Below are positions 23,201 through 30,594 of a stretch of DNA of 39,206 bases, piece by piece. The notes under the pieces were generated by a model. That model did not search any database and had not been told where the DNA came from. It was given only the letters and a program-made list of their open reading frames with translations. The DNA lies in the NCBI GenBank assembly GCA_018267365.1, contig JAFDYQ010000042.1, positions 1-39,206 on the forward strand. The letters run 5' to 3'. The stretch's first letter is position 1, and the number at the start of each line of letters is the position of its first letter. Made by a program: the position numbers and the translations under genes. Source of the DNA: Bacteroidota bacterium (GTDB lineage: Bacteria > Bacteroidota > Bacteroidia > Chitinophagales > LD1).

Positions 23201-25522
23201 GGTGCCACCACCGCAGCGATTACAGCCTCTGCTGCGGGTGCCTACACGGTCACAGTGACCAATGCCAGCGGCTGTACAGCTACAGCTACCAGTACGGTCA
23301 CTATCACGCCACTGCCATCTGCCGCCATATCAGGTACCACTGGTATCTGCTCCGGTAGCAGTACTACGCTCACTGCATCAGGCGGCGGCACCTATGCCTG
23401 GAGCACAGGGGCTACCACCGCAGCGATCACAGTGAGCACGGCAGCCACCTATACCATCACGGTGACCACCTCCGGCTGTAGCGCCACAGCCAGCAAGGCG
23501 GTGACCCTCAATACAAATCCTACAGCATCTATATCCGGTACTGCTTCTTTCTGCCCGGGTGGCAGCACTACGCTGACTGCCGGCGGCGGTACATCGTATA
23601 GTTGGAGTACCGGCGCTACTACGGCGGCTATCTCTGTTTCTGCCGCAGGCAGCTATACTGTCACCGTGACCAGCGCCTCCGGCTGTACTGCTACCGCCGG
23701 CAGAACTGTGACCTCAGCCAGCGCCCCTACCGCTACTGCTACCAGCGCCACCGCCTGTGCGGGCAGTGCTGCTACGCTCACCGCATCGGGTGGCGGCACC
23801 TATCTCTGGAGTACAGGCGCTACCACAGCCGGCATCTCTGCCAGCACAGCCGGCAGCTATACTGTCACAGTGACCGGCGCCACCGGCTGTACAGCTACAG
23901 CAGCTGGTACACTGAGCAGCTATGCGCTACCTACACTGAGCATATCCTCTACCTCGCCTGCATGTATCGGCTCTACAGTGAGCCTCTCTGTGACGGCGAG
24001 CGGAGCTACCTCCTATACCTATGCGTGGACCGGACCTAATGGCTTCACATCTGCGTCTGCCACGCCATCTATCAGCAGCGCAGCAGTAGCCAATAGCGGC
24101 ACCTACACTGTGACCGTGACAGACAATCATACCTGTACCGCCTCAGGCTCTACAGCAGTGAGTGTCTCTGCCTGCCTCTCCGTGAGCGGCTACGTCTTTG
24201 ACGATGGCAATGGCAATGGCCTGGTAGGTCCGCGCGATACGGTCAGCGCATTTGGCCAGACGCTGTATGCAGTGGTCTCTGATACCAATGGCCGTGTGGT
24301 CAGCAGCGGCCCGGTGAGTGCCAATGGCTCCTTCACCGTATCGGGCCTGACACCATCTACAGGCGGGCTGAGGCTGCGCATCAGCACCACACAGCCTGCG
24401 GCAGGAGATAGCGTAGCAGCACCATCATGGCCGGCCAACTATCTCGGCACACTGGGCCAGTATGGGGTCAATAACCTGGCTGGTACCGGCGTCTACAGTG
24501 GCACCGATGAGATCATACCGCTCCGCACGGGCAGTAGCAATATCACCGGTATCTACGTGGGCTTTGACAGGCTGATGCCTGCTGTGAGCCAGGCATATAC
24601 CATACAGCGCCCTCCGCGCCACTCTATCAAGACCCTCTCTGCAGCGGCGGGCCTGGGAGACATCACATGGAGCGACCCGGAAGATGGCGTAAACAAAGGC
24701 TCCTTTATAGTCTCTTCTGTCAATGTGATGCACAACAACATCCTCTTCTATGATGGTGATGGCAACAATGCCTACGATACTACTGAAGCGATCAGCGGCT
24801 ACAAGGTGATACACAACTTTGTAAACTCCAGATTGAAGGTCAGGTTTGAAGGGGTGGCCTCGATCAATGCGCAGTTCTCCTTTGGCTATATGGACTCTGC
24901 AGGCAAGGTAAATCCAAGCACCTCTGTCTACAAGATACAGTGGACCAACGGTGCACTGCCGGTCAAGCTGGAATACTTTACCGCAGAGAAAAAAGACGAG
25001 CGCAGTGCCACAGTCAGATGGGCTACAGCCTCGGAGATCAACAATGACCACTTTGAGGTGGAGCGCTCTGCAGATGCGCAGGAGTGGACCAAAATAGGCA
25101 CTGTGAAAGGAGCAGGAAATAGCAATGACCACCTGGACTACAGCCTCGATGACAATGATCCGCTGCCGGGTATCAACTACTACCGCCTCAAGCAGGTAGA
25201 CTATGACGGCCAGTATGAGTACTCAGATATAGCCGAGGTAGAATTCAGCGGCGAGGAAGGAATGCACAGCGCTACCGTGATGACCATCTATCCCAATCCA
25301 CTGCCTGCCGGCAAGCCACTGCACATAGCGCTGGCCGGTCCGTCAGACCAGATCAAGACAGTGCTCATACACACCGCGCTGGGCCAGCAGGTCTACCGCA
25401 ATGATCCCGAGGCAGGCGAGGGCTACACACTGCCCGGCCTCACATTCAGCGCCGGCACCTATATCGTCACCGTGCTCACTACTACCAATGAAAGCTTCAC
25501 CGCACAGATAGTGATACAATAA
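20267..25522 (+). CDS. Giant T9SS-secreted adhesin with Ig-like repeats
   Basis: 1751 residues. A long signal peptide (to about 36, LKAQ) is followed by a Ser/Gly/Asn-rich region (about 40-290) with short NNGTL and SGGSxxL repeats, suggesting a beta-helix. Two Ig-like domains follow (about 425-575). Next is a region (about 580-790) with FGQSGYTGLRGKTVLYTT and DAESTDGAE, which resembles the CshA-type fibrillar adhesin domain. A PKD-like domain precedes five near-identical Ig-like repeats (881-1223), then another Ig domain, an SdrD-B-like domain (VSGYVFDDGNGNG, about 1305) and an FN3-like segment (about 1565-1660). The sorting domain starts YPNP at 1675. It probably mediates surface attachment. 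No catalytic motif was seen. Confidence 0.9.
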   Translation: MRNIISTPTFCPKLYTHIAIILLALLAVPDTGLKAQCTGCTSTITSNSSGVTVNSGQVVCINYFGTFTKSITFNGGTICIGPYTTVSSGINMPGGGALNIYGTYSGSMSQNGGDITVYSGGNFRPSSFNVNGGTLTVSSGGSATLGTPSFPGGYVFNDYGSLSIAGFTLNSGATVNISGTSTTISSSVTNNGTLTIDGPATISGAFAQNSGAASSFIDGVTVTGSVSNNGTIHLNGSFSVGGSYTSNSGASITATGTTGCNAVTVSGSISGSGSFNGGGNSMTVSPTPSCCMSNGATAVATTPTSSPTSFSATLTDNVVSGSFTAPSAAIGSYLVLRYIGTSAPSCSPSNNTAYNTGDAIGTCTVAAIVAGGSTGTKYFTDTIDPATTNCGKKAYYRIFSYSGSGACTQYRTTSPLTGYVTMASFTTSVTAGGSTTLCAGSTVTLTAGAAATYAWSSGESTAAISPAATGTYTVTATSALGCTATASKAVTVYSLPTVTATSNSPVCAGSALTLSATAAGSVSYTYSWSGPGSFSAGTAAATLSSAAVSDAGAYTITVTDNHSCTATAGTIVSVEATCVDSTTTGVNGGGSSDAPCTQILRFDHYSDALASGSGGQNHTWILNNGNRLSMTITRTAGGFTSVNAPTWSGAAFGQSGYTGLRGKTVLYTTASGYSKIAFSNIQMTDSAGNAINNFTLIGIDAESTDGAERDTLVSNGTFWYDYDTITPPSVGSVPSETGIGLSTLVWAGTGPSNARARLVSTNNPTSFTFSTVAGGLQGFAMGVSNPVQAPSALTICSGSSFNANATNLPAGTTYTWAAPIVSPAGSLTGATAQNTPTATVGQTLVNTGLSVATATYTVVPSNNCSGQGYTVTITVNPKPIASIFGSATFCPGGSTTLTASGGSTYAWSTGASTAALTVSTAGTYTVTVTSASGCTATASRTVTAVSAPTATISGTTAICAGSSTTLTASGGTAYSWSTGATTAAITASAAGAYTVTVTNASGCTATATSTVTITPLPSAAISGTTGICSGSSTTLTASGGGTYAWSTGATTAAITVSTAATYTITVTTSGCSATASKAVTLNTNPTASISGTASFCPGGSTTLTAGGGTSYSWSTGATTAAISVSAAGSYTVTVTSASGCTATAGRTVTSASAPTATATSATACAGSAATLTASGGGTYLWSTGATTAGISASTAGSYTVTVTGATGCTATAAGTLSSYALPTLSISSTSPACIGSTVSLSVTASGATSYTYAWTGPNGFTSASATPSISSAAVANSGTYTVTVTDNHTCTASGSTAVSVSACLSVSGYVFDDGNGNGLVGPRDTVSAFGQTLYAVVSDTNGRVVSSGPVSANGSFTVSGLTPSTGGLRLRISTTQPAAGDSVAAPSWPANYLGTLGQYGVNNLAGTGVYSGTDEIIPLRTGSSNITGIYVGFDRLMPAVSQAYTIQRPPRHSIKTLSAAAGLGDITWSDPEDGVNKGSFIVSSVNVMHNNILFYDGDGNNAYDTTEAISGYKVIHNFVNSRLKVRFEGVASINAQFSFGYMDSAGKVNPSTSVYKIQWTNGALPVKLEYFTAEKKDERSATVRWATASEINNDHFEVERSADAQEWTKIGTVKGAGNSNDHLDYSLDDNDPLPGINYYRLKQVDYDGQYEYSDIAEVEFSGEEGMHSATVMTIYPNPLPAGKPLHIALAGPSDQIKTVLIHTALGQQVYRNDPEAGEGYTLPGLTFSAGTYIVTVLTTTNESFTAQIVIQ
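22907..23935 (+). repeat. Five tandem Ig-like coding repeats of about 68-69 residues
   Basis: Residues 881-1223 of the adhesin. Each unit has an early Cys (TxxxC) and a late Cys (SGC or TGC) about 43 residues apart, fit for one disulfide, and shares STTLTASGG, W-S-T-G-A-(S/T)-T-A and YTVTVT. The similarity is high enough for unequal recombination to change copy number. Confidence 0.9.
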
Positions 25523-25551
25523 GAATACAGAGTGGTTAGTGTTTTTCTCAT

Positions 25552-25587
25552 GCAGCGTGGGTTGGGTTTACCTGCGCTGCTTTTTTT
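25552..25587 (+). terminator. Intrinsic terminator of the adhesin gene
   Basis: GCAGCG (25552-25557) pairs with CGCTGC (25575-25580), with further GGT/ACC pairing inside, followed by seven T (25581-25587). Confidence 0.8.
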
Positions 25588-25590
25588 ATA

Positions 25591-25773
25591 TCAATGCCCT
25601 GCCTTCATACTACGGATGCGCCCTTGTATTGCTTCCTGTATTTTGTATATGGGCTGTGAGGAGAGATGATTAGTGAGCCGTCTATCTGTATTTTTTCGCA
25701 TCGCATGATCACCGGCCGCTGAGGCCACGCGGTGGATGATCTGCTCACGGTAATATAGTAGATCTTGCTTCAT
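25591..25773 (-). CDS. Possible small basic protein
   Basis: 60 residues (MKQDLLYYREQIIHRVASAA...), charged and predicted helical, with an ATG start. It lies alone in a 486-bp gap and ends just beyond the adhesin terminator. Its codon use looks less biased than its neighbours'. No family was recognised. It could be a real small gene or a chance frame. Confidence 0.4.
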   Translation of the reverse strand: MKQDLLYYREQIIHRVASAAGDHAMRKNTDRRLTNHLSSQPIYKIQEAIQGRIRSMKAGH

Positions 25774-26008
25774 TGCTGATGCAAGTTACAGTTAATATAT
25801 AAAGGGAATGTTTAATTTCTAATTTAGTTCAACACATTTTGAGCGATGACGCTAAATAGCTATAGGTCAGGCACAAAAAAAATCGGTGTTTGTACACGCA
25901 TGGAGCGCGGCGTGCGATATTGCCTCAGGTGAAGATGTTTTTTTGCAATTACTTCATATTACCGCAGGTAAATCTTTCTTATTTTGACTGCTCTAAGACA
26001 CAATACAC
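25774..26008. other. A/T-rich intergenic stretch
   Basis: Clearly richer in A/T than the surroundings, with short palindromes such as AGCG/CGCT near 25843-25854. A 5-of-6 -7-like box TTATTTTG lies before the 26009 gene. No gene seen. Possible promoter region for both flanking genes. Confidence 0.4.
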
Positions 26009-26428
26009 ATGGCACTGAATACCTACCTCAACTTTAACGGCAACTGCGCCGAAGCCTTCGCCCAATACAAAGAGATCTTTGGCGGTGAGTATACTACCTT
26101 CATGACCTTTGGCGATGTGCCGGGAGACCAGCCCGTGAGCGACGCTGACAAGGGCAAGATCATGCACGTGTCCCTACCTATAGGCACCGGCCATCTGATG
26201 GGCAGTGATATGCCGGGCTACCTGCCCAAGGCTACGATAGGAGACAATTTCTCGCTGAGCTATGAAGCGCCGTCTCAGGCAGAGGCCGACCGTATCTTTG
26301 CTGCGCTGAGTGCCGGCGGCAAAGTGACCATGCCTATGCAAAAGACCTTCTGGTCGCCGTGGTTTGGCATGCTGACAGACAGGTACGGCATACAGTGGAT
26401 GATAGCAGCAGAGGGCCCTGCGGAATGA
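26009..26428 (+). CDS. VOC-superfamily protein, PhnB-like
   Basis: 139 residues with the glyoxalase/bleomycin-resistance fold pattern of PhnB-type proteins: an opening YLNFNGNCAEAFAQYKEIFGG, a central KIMHVSLPIGTGHLMGSD and an ending FWSPWFGMLTDRYGIQWMI. Members are mostly of unknown substrate and often lack full metal ligation. It is a single gene, followed 56 bp later by a lipoprotein gene with its own -7 box. Confidence 0.9.
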   Translation: MALNTYLNFNGNCAEAFAQYKEIFGGEYTTFMTFGDVPGDQPVSDADKGKIMHVSLPIGTGHLMGSDMPGYLPKATIGDNFSLSYEAPSQAEADRIFAALSAGGKVTMPMQKTFWSPWFGMLTDRYGIQWMIAAEGPAE

Positions 26429-26458
26429 CCGCGCGCGCTCAGCCCATCATAAATAAAC

Positions 26459-26466
26459 TACCTTTG
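26459..26466 (+). promoter_or_regulatory. -7 promoter box for the 26484 gene
   Basis: TACCTTTG, an exact TAnnTTTG match, 17 bases before the ATG. No -33 TTTG at standard spacing. Confidence 0.5.
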
Positions 26467-26483
26467 GTGAAAACACAGAACCG

Positions 26484-27179
26484 ATGCGCAGAAAACACAT
26501 CCTCCTACTACTGGCTGCTGTCATGGCACTGGCCTCTTGCAAAAAGCCAGTCTACCTCCCTCCGGCTGTGGTATCCGTCCAGCTGACCAGCAGCGAAGGA
26601 AATACATCGGTCTCTGACACCGTGGGTAGCTCATACACCCCGCTGCACATATTTACATTTATAGACTCTACTGCCTACCCCGCGTCAGATAGCATCAATC
26701 TTGTACTCCATTCCAGCTTGACCAGCAATGGCCCAGTGCAAAATTATGTGCAGGTGAAGATTGATTTCGATCATGTCTTTGCGCGCAGCGCGGTGACATG
26801 CAGTGATGAATTTTGGGATTTCTATAATCTTAATGACGTGATCAATGTGCTGCGTGGACCGCTCACGCCGATGCGTCATGGCGTGCTACAAAATAATACG
26901 ATAAACATAAGCCTGATACCGCCGGGCAGCAATGATCTCTACAGGCTGGCCGATGCTCCCGATGGCGCCGCCGCCTCTCCGGTGGTCACCTATGTGGGTG
27001 AGGATTATGATTGGTATGCGCTGGTGAATAGCCACTATTTCCCGCAGTCCAGCAATAGCTTTCGGCCTCAGCTATTCCGCGTGACCTATAGCGGACAGCT
27101 GGTATGTGCTGCTACCGCAGATACCATGACCGTGCAAAACCTAATCTATCAGGGCTTTGTAGGAAACAACAGATACTAG
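26484..27179 (+). CDS. Hypothetical lipoprotein
   Basis: 231 residues with a lipoprotein signal ending ALASC (cysteine at 19), then KKPVYLPP and a beta-rich body without a recognised domain. It may fold as an immunoglobulin-like sandwich; this is only a guess from alternating hydrophobics. Its TAG stop shares the four bases CTAG with the stop of the convergent gene. Confidence 0.75.
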   Translation: MRRKHILLLLAAVMALASCKKPVYLPPAVVSVQLTSSEGNTSVSDTVGSSYTPLHIFTFIDSTAYPASDSINLVLHSSLTSNGPVQNYVQVKIDFDHVFARSAVTCSDEFWDFYNLNDVINVLRGPLTPMRHGVLQNNTINISLIPPGSNDLYRLADAPDGAAASPVVTYVGEDYDWYALVNSHYFPQSSNSFRPQLFRVTYSGQLVCAATADTMTVQNLIYQGFVGNNRY

Positions 27180-27436
27180 GCCTGCACATCTGCCGGCATC
27201 AGCTCCTGCTGCGCGCGCCTGCGTGCCCGCCACCAGAGAAAGCCGATCGTACCCACTATCAGATACGGAGATACAAAGAGGAAAAGCACACCTTTATTGA
27301 CACCATCTGCGGCAGAGGAGCCATTGGCCTGTGCCTCATCAGCCACCGCAGTACACATAGCGCACTGAGACCAGGCGGGATGCGATATCAGCAGCAGCAC
27401 TGCGAGCAGTGCCAGTATGCCTGCTATTCTTTTCAT
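27176..27436 (-). CDS. Small conserved membrane protein with CxxC motif
   Basis: 86 residues: a signal peptide or first helix (1-23), then QCAMC right after the cleavage point, a short polar stretch, and a transmembrane helix (about 48-68, GVLFLFVSPYLIVGTIGFLWW) with a basic tail. Small proteins of this layout recur in Bacteroidota. The CxxC could bind metal or heme or take part in thiol exchange; this is inference. It is convergent with the 26484 lipoprotein gene, and the stop codons overlap. Confidence 0.75.
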   Translation of the reverse strand: MKRIAGILALLAVLLLISHPAWSQCAMCTAVADEAQANGSSAADGVNKGVLFLFVSPYLIVGTIGFLWWRARRRAQQELMPADVQA

Positions 27437-27540
27437 GCTGCAAATCTATAGCAAAATACCTTGATCACAGGGGCATATTTTTCCTCCTCATTTGGCAGGC
27501 GATTTGTGCATGATAAATATCCTCTCGCGCATTGATAGAT

Positions 27541-27555
27541 TTAACCCTGGGTTAA
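27541..27555. promoter_or_regulatory. Perfect palindrome at the CHAD gene promoter
   Basis: TTAACCCTGGGTTAA has 7-bp arms around a single base. It lies 13 bases upstream of the -7 box at 27569 and covers the -33 region, a natural operator position. The binding protein is unknown. Confidence 0.5.
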
Positions 27556-27568
27556 GATGAATGCACCA

Positions 27569-27576
27569 TATCTTTG
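27569..27576 (+). promoter_or_regulatory. -7 promoter box for the CHAD gene
   Basis: TATCTTTG, exact TAnnTTTG match, 13 bases before ATG 27590. Its position inside the longer frame argues against the upstream start at 27557. Confidence 0.55.
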
Positions 27577-27589
27577 TGACACGTGTACG

Positions 27590-28342
27590 ATGCCTACCGC
27601 TACTACAGAGGATTACTATCAGCAGCAGCATGAGAGATGCCGCAAGGGGCTGATGAGCTATGCTCGCTCTGCCAGAGATGAGGATATACACCAGGTGCGC
27701 GTAGCTATCAAGCGGATCAAGGCCGTGATGACCATCCTGCATGATAGCTGCGGCCTGGACCTGGAGGGGCATTTTGGCTGCTATAGGTATATCTTTCGCG
27801 AGGCAGGCCGGCTGAGAGATGCAGCACTCATGCGCGACCGGATCAGTGCAGAGAGCCGCGACCGCACCGCAGCTACCCACCACCGGCGCATGGCCGCCAC
27901 GCTGTCGCGCCGTTTTCGCGATGCTGTACCCGCCTATCTCAAAGATATAGACCATCAGGTAGAAGACGTAGTGGCCGAGATACGCTGCAGCCGGCTGGAT
28001 ATGCCTGCTTACTGCCATCATCTGCACAAAAAGCTAAAAAAGCGCTGGCGCAAAGTGAACCGCTCAGGCCACTACCACACGCTGCGCAAGCACCTGAAGC
28101 ACTTCATCTATGCCTGCGAGATGCTGCCGGAGGCCGACCGCAAGGCACTCCTCTCTGCCAAAGATACCCGGCACCTGGAGAAGCTGCAGGACCTCATAGG
28201 CCAGTGGCACGATGACATACATATGGATGCACATGTGTACTCAGGCATCAGCGATGCGCACCACCTGCATACCGCTCTCCGCCACCGTGCTGACAAACTG
28301 CACAAGCGTATCATCAAGGCGGGCGATAAGATATGGGGGTAA
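27590..28342 (+). CDS. CHAD-domain protein
   Basis: 250 residues from this start. An all-helical CHAD domain rich in conserved His/Arg/Lys, with the hallmark HQVRVAIKRIKAV near the N-terminus, REAGRLRDAALM, and LEKLQDLIGQWHDD towards the C-terminus. CHAD domains bind inorganic polyphosphate through this basic surface. It stands alone here, without a fused CYTH triphosphatase domain. A likely role is polyphosphate granule association. Confidence 0.92.
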   Translation: MPTATTEDYYQQQHERCRKGLMSYARSARDEDIHQVRVAIKRIKAVMTILHDSCGLDLEGHFGCYRYIFREAGRLRDAALMRDRISAESRDRTAATHHRRMAATLSRRFRDAVPAYLKDIDHQVEDVVAEIRCSRLDMPAYCHHLHKKLKKRWRKVNRSGHYHTLRKHLKHFIYACEMLPEADRKALLSAKDTRHLEKLQDLIGQWHDDIHMDAHVYSGISDAHHLHTALRHRADKLHKRIIKAGDKIWG

Positions 28343-28351
28343 AAAAGAGAC

Positions 28352-28359
28352 TACGTTTG
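28352..28359 (+). promoter_or_regulatory. Possible -7 box before the YdeI-like gene
   Basis: TACGTTTG matches TAnnTTTG exactly but lies 53 bases before the chosen ATG, giving a longer leader than elsewhere in the window. Confidence 0.35.
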
Positions 28360-28412
28360 TCCCACAACCTCTCCTTCATTTGTTATCTTGTATGGTCTCA
28401 ATACGCCGACAC

Positions 28413-29003
28413 ATGAAATCCAAGCAAAACCACTCTGCCGGGTTCTTCTTTGAGAAAGAAAGCCAATGGCAGGATGCCTATAGGAAGCTGCGCACTATCA
28501 TACTGGACTGCGGGCTGGACGAGGAGCTAAAGTGGGGCAAGCCCTGCTACACCTGGCAAGGGGCCAATGTGGTACTAATGCATGGCTTCAAAGAATATTG
28601 TGCACTGCTATTTTTGAAGGGAGCGCTGCTGAAAGATGACGCTCACATCCTGATACAGCAGACGGAGAATGTGCAGTCTGCTCGCCAGATACGGTTCACA
28701 GATAGCAAAGAGATCACCAAGCTGAAGGCTACGATCAAAGCATATATCTATGAAGCGATAGAAATAGGGAAGGCCGGTCTGAAAGTGGACATGAAGAAGA
28801 GTACAACGCTCGTCTACCCCGAGGAGTTTCAGAAACAACTGGACAAGAGCGCCAAACTCCGCAAGGCCTTTGAGTCACTCACCCCGGGCCGGCAGCGCGG
28901 CTACCATCTGTTTTTCACCGGCGCCAAACAAGCAAAGACACGCGAAGCGAGAATAGAAAAATCCATACCGCTCATACTGGCCGGCAAAGGACTGGAAGAT
29001 TGA
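28413..29003 (+). CDS. YdeI/OmdA-family protein with DUF1801 domain
   Basis: 196 residues from ATG 28413; a longer open frame starts inside the CHAD gene and is rejected. The N-terminal DUF1801 domain (about 15-115) includes LKWGKPCYTW and VVLMHGFKEYCALLFLKGALL. The C-terminal OmdA/YdeI domain includes GYHLFFTGAKQAKTREARIEK. The family is linked to stress or bacteriocin protection in some bacteria, but the biochemical role is unknown. A second DUF1801 protein lies at 36367. Confidence 0.88.
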   Translation: MKSKQNHSAGFFFEKESQWQDAYRKLRTIILDCGLDEELKWGKPCYTWQGANVVLMHGFKEYCALLFLKGALLKDDAHILIQQTENVQSARQIRFTDSKEITKLKATIKAYIYEAIEIGKAGLKVDMKKSTTLVYPEEFQKQLDKSAKLRKAFESLTPGRQRGYHLFFTGAKQAKTREARIEKSIPLILAGKGLED

Positions 29004-29026
29004 TCCTGACAATAAACAGACCTTAT

Positions 29027-29941
29027 CTACACCCTTTTTAAAAATTCTCTGATATCTCTGAATGCCTCCATGCCCTCGGGCGCTACGCGGGGGATATTAA
29101 AGAAGCCGTGGATGAGTCCTTTGTATTCTTTGTAGCTGGCCTTATTGCCAGCTGCTTTCAGTTGCTCGTAGTAGTAGCGGCCATCGTCCAGCAGAGGATC
29201 AAATTCTGCCGTGAGGATAAAGGCCGGTGCGAGTCCGGTGTGGTCTGCCTCATAGCAGGGGCTGACCTCCGGCATGCAGTACAGTGACGGGTCGGGCGTG
29301 TACTGCTGCTGAAACCATCGCACCGCGTGAGCGGTGAGCATATATCCTTTGCCATTGCGCTCCATAGAGGGGTGCTGCAGCTTGCCATCTATCCACGGGT
29401 AGATGAGTACCTGCGCACGCAGCGGTATACCTTCTTTCTTGCATTTATGCGCCATGCAGGCAGAGAGATTGCCACCGGCGCTATCGCCCATGACTACTAG
29501 GTTTTCAGGATCGCCCTGATAGTGTGCTATGTGCGCGCGTACCCATTGGATAGCGGTGAAGGCATCCTCATGCGCCGCCGGGAAGTAGTGCTCCGGCGCG
29601 AGCCGGTAGTCCACAGATACTACGATGCAGTCATTCATAGCGCAGATGCGGCGGCACACACAGTCATGCGAGTCCAGCCCATACAGCGCAAAGCCCCCGC
29701 CGTGATAGTAGATCACCACGCGCTGGTTTTCTTTGGCACTATTGCGATAGATGCGCACCGGCACACCATCGGCATTAGCATCTTGTACAAATGCTACAGG
29801 CGTGCGGCGGTCATACAGCAACGCACCGAGGCGGGCAGACATATTGGCCTTGCGCCGCCAGGCGGGTACACTGATGCCTTCGCCCTCTGTCGGATTATTG
29901 AAGTTGGTAAAGAATAAAACGAGTCGGAGCTTCCAATTCAT
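29027..29941 (-). CDS. Alpha/beta hydrolase, hormone-sensitive-lipase type
   Basis: 304 residues from ATG 29941; the frame opens three codons earlier with TTG. The oxyanion motif is YYHGGGFALY (HGGG about 80-83), the nucleophile S154 lies in GDSAGGN, the acid is in EFDPLLDDG, and the histidine is in LIHGFFN. This is the HSL (family IV) esterase set. Probable cytoplasmic esterase or deacetylase; no signal peptide. It is convergent with the YdeI-like gene (23-bp gap), and preceded by the terminator of the upstream gene. Confidence 0.92.
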   Translation of the reverse strand: MNWKLRLVLFFTNFNNPTEGEGISVPAWRRKANMSARLGALLYDRRTPVAFVQDANADGVPVRIYRNSAKENQRVVIYYHGGGFALYGLDSHDCVCRRICAMNDCIVVSVDYRLAPEHYFPAAHEDAFTAIQWVRAHIAHYQGDPENLVVMGDSAGGNLSACMAHKCKKEGIPLRAQVLIYPWIDGKLQHPSMERNGKGYMLTAHAVRWFQQQYTPDPSLYCMPEVSPCYEADHTGLAPAFILTAEFDPLLDDGRYYYEQLKAAGNKASYKEYKGLIHGFFNIPRVAPEGMEAFRDIREFLKRV

Positions 29942-29959
29942 ATCAGGCAATTTACTGAA

Positions 29960-30003
29960 AGAAAATAAAAGCGCCTCACTGCCCGTAAGCTGTGTGGCGC
30001 TTT
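29960..30003 (-). terminator. Intrinsic terminator of the 30052 gene
   Basis: On the minus strand AAAGCGCC pairs with GGCGCTTT (29996-30003 with 29968-29975), extended by CAC/GTG, then a T-rich run TTTTATTTTC. Confidence 0.8.
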
Positions 30004-30051
30004 ATATCGGAGAGACAGGATGCTGTCTTACCTATTACCAAAAACTATATT

Positions 30052-30378
30052 TTACTGGCCGATCTTATTTCTGAGGTCGGCATTTCTTTCTCCCAGCTCG
30101 TCTATTTTCTTTTTACGTCCGTCGTTTTCAGGTGAGGTGATAGGCTTTACCATTTTCCCCTTCAGGCTGTCTATAGTGCGGTCGTTGGCGTCCATTTGCC
30201 TTTTCACATCTGCACGATAGGCATCGCTGGCCTTGCGTTGTTCTTCTTTGGCCCTCTCGAGGCGAGCCTCAGCGGTATCTACTTTGCGCTCGGCCTTCAT
30301 CACTTTCTGCGCCGGCGTCTGGCAAAAGGCGTACGTGCTCGCACACATCATTGCCATTGCTATCAGTATTTTTTTCAT
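30052..30378 (-). CDS. Exported coiled-coil protein, paralog of the 16052 gene
   Basis: 108 residues from ATG 30378; 13 upstream codons are rejected because MKKILIAMAMMCASTYAFCQ is a standard signal. A charged coiled coil follows, with a C-terminal RKKKIDELGERNADLRNKI shared with the 16052 lipoprotein. Unlike that protein, the Cys before the cleavage site is not in a lipobox, so this one is probably soluble in the periplasm. The function is unknown. Confidence 0.78.
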   Translation of the reverse strand: MKKILIAMAMMCASTYAFCQTPAQKVMKAERKVDTAEARLERAKEEQRKASDAYRADVKRQMDANDRTIDSLKGKMVKPITSPENDGRKKKIDELGERNADLRNKIGQ

Positions 30379-30594
30379 GATGGATGATTTGGTCTGCTGG
30401 GATAGGGCAGAAACCATGCCAAGGGGAATGACTTCCCCAGATACAGGTGTTTACCGCAAAAGCCCTAAATCGCAAAATGAAAGAAAAGATGAGAGAAAAA
30501 TCGGAGCAATTTCATTAAAGGCAGAAAGCTATTTTAAGAAGTCCTTTCCGAAATGAGAGTTCTTTCCCTTTTGCGTTTCTGCGGTTAAACTGAA
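30379..30594. other. Intergenic stretch with inverted motifs
   Basis: Holds a perfect hairpin GGGGAA/TTCCCC (30423-30438, loop TGAC). It also holds a pair of inverted ACCGCA-CGCAAAA type motifs, one near 30450-30477 and one, reversed, near 30569-30588. No gene seen. Confidence 0.45.

Noticed and set aside
22907..23935. CRISPR-like array
   Set aside because: The repeats are about 207 bases long, in frame and without spacers; they are Ig-like coding repeats.
28212..28412. Upstream extension of the YdeI-like frame
   Set aside because: It overlaps the CHAD gene in another frame and carries no domain; the DUF1801 domain begins after ATG 28413.
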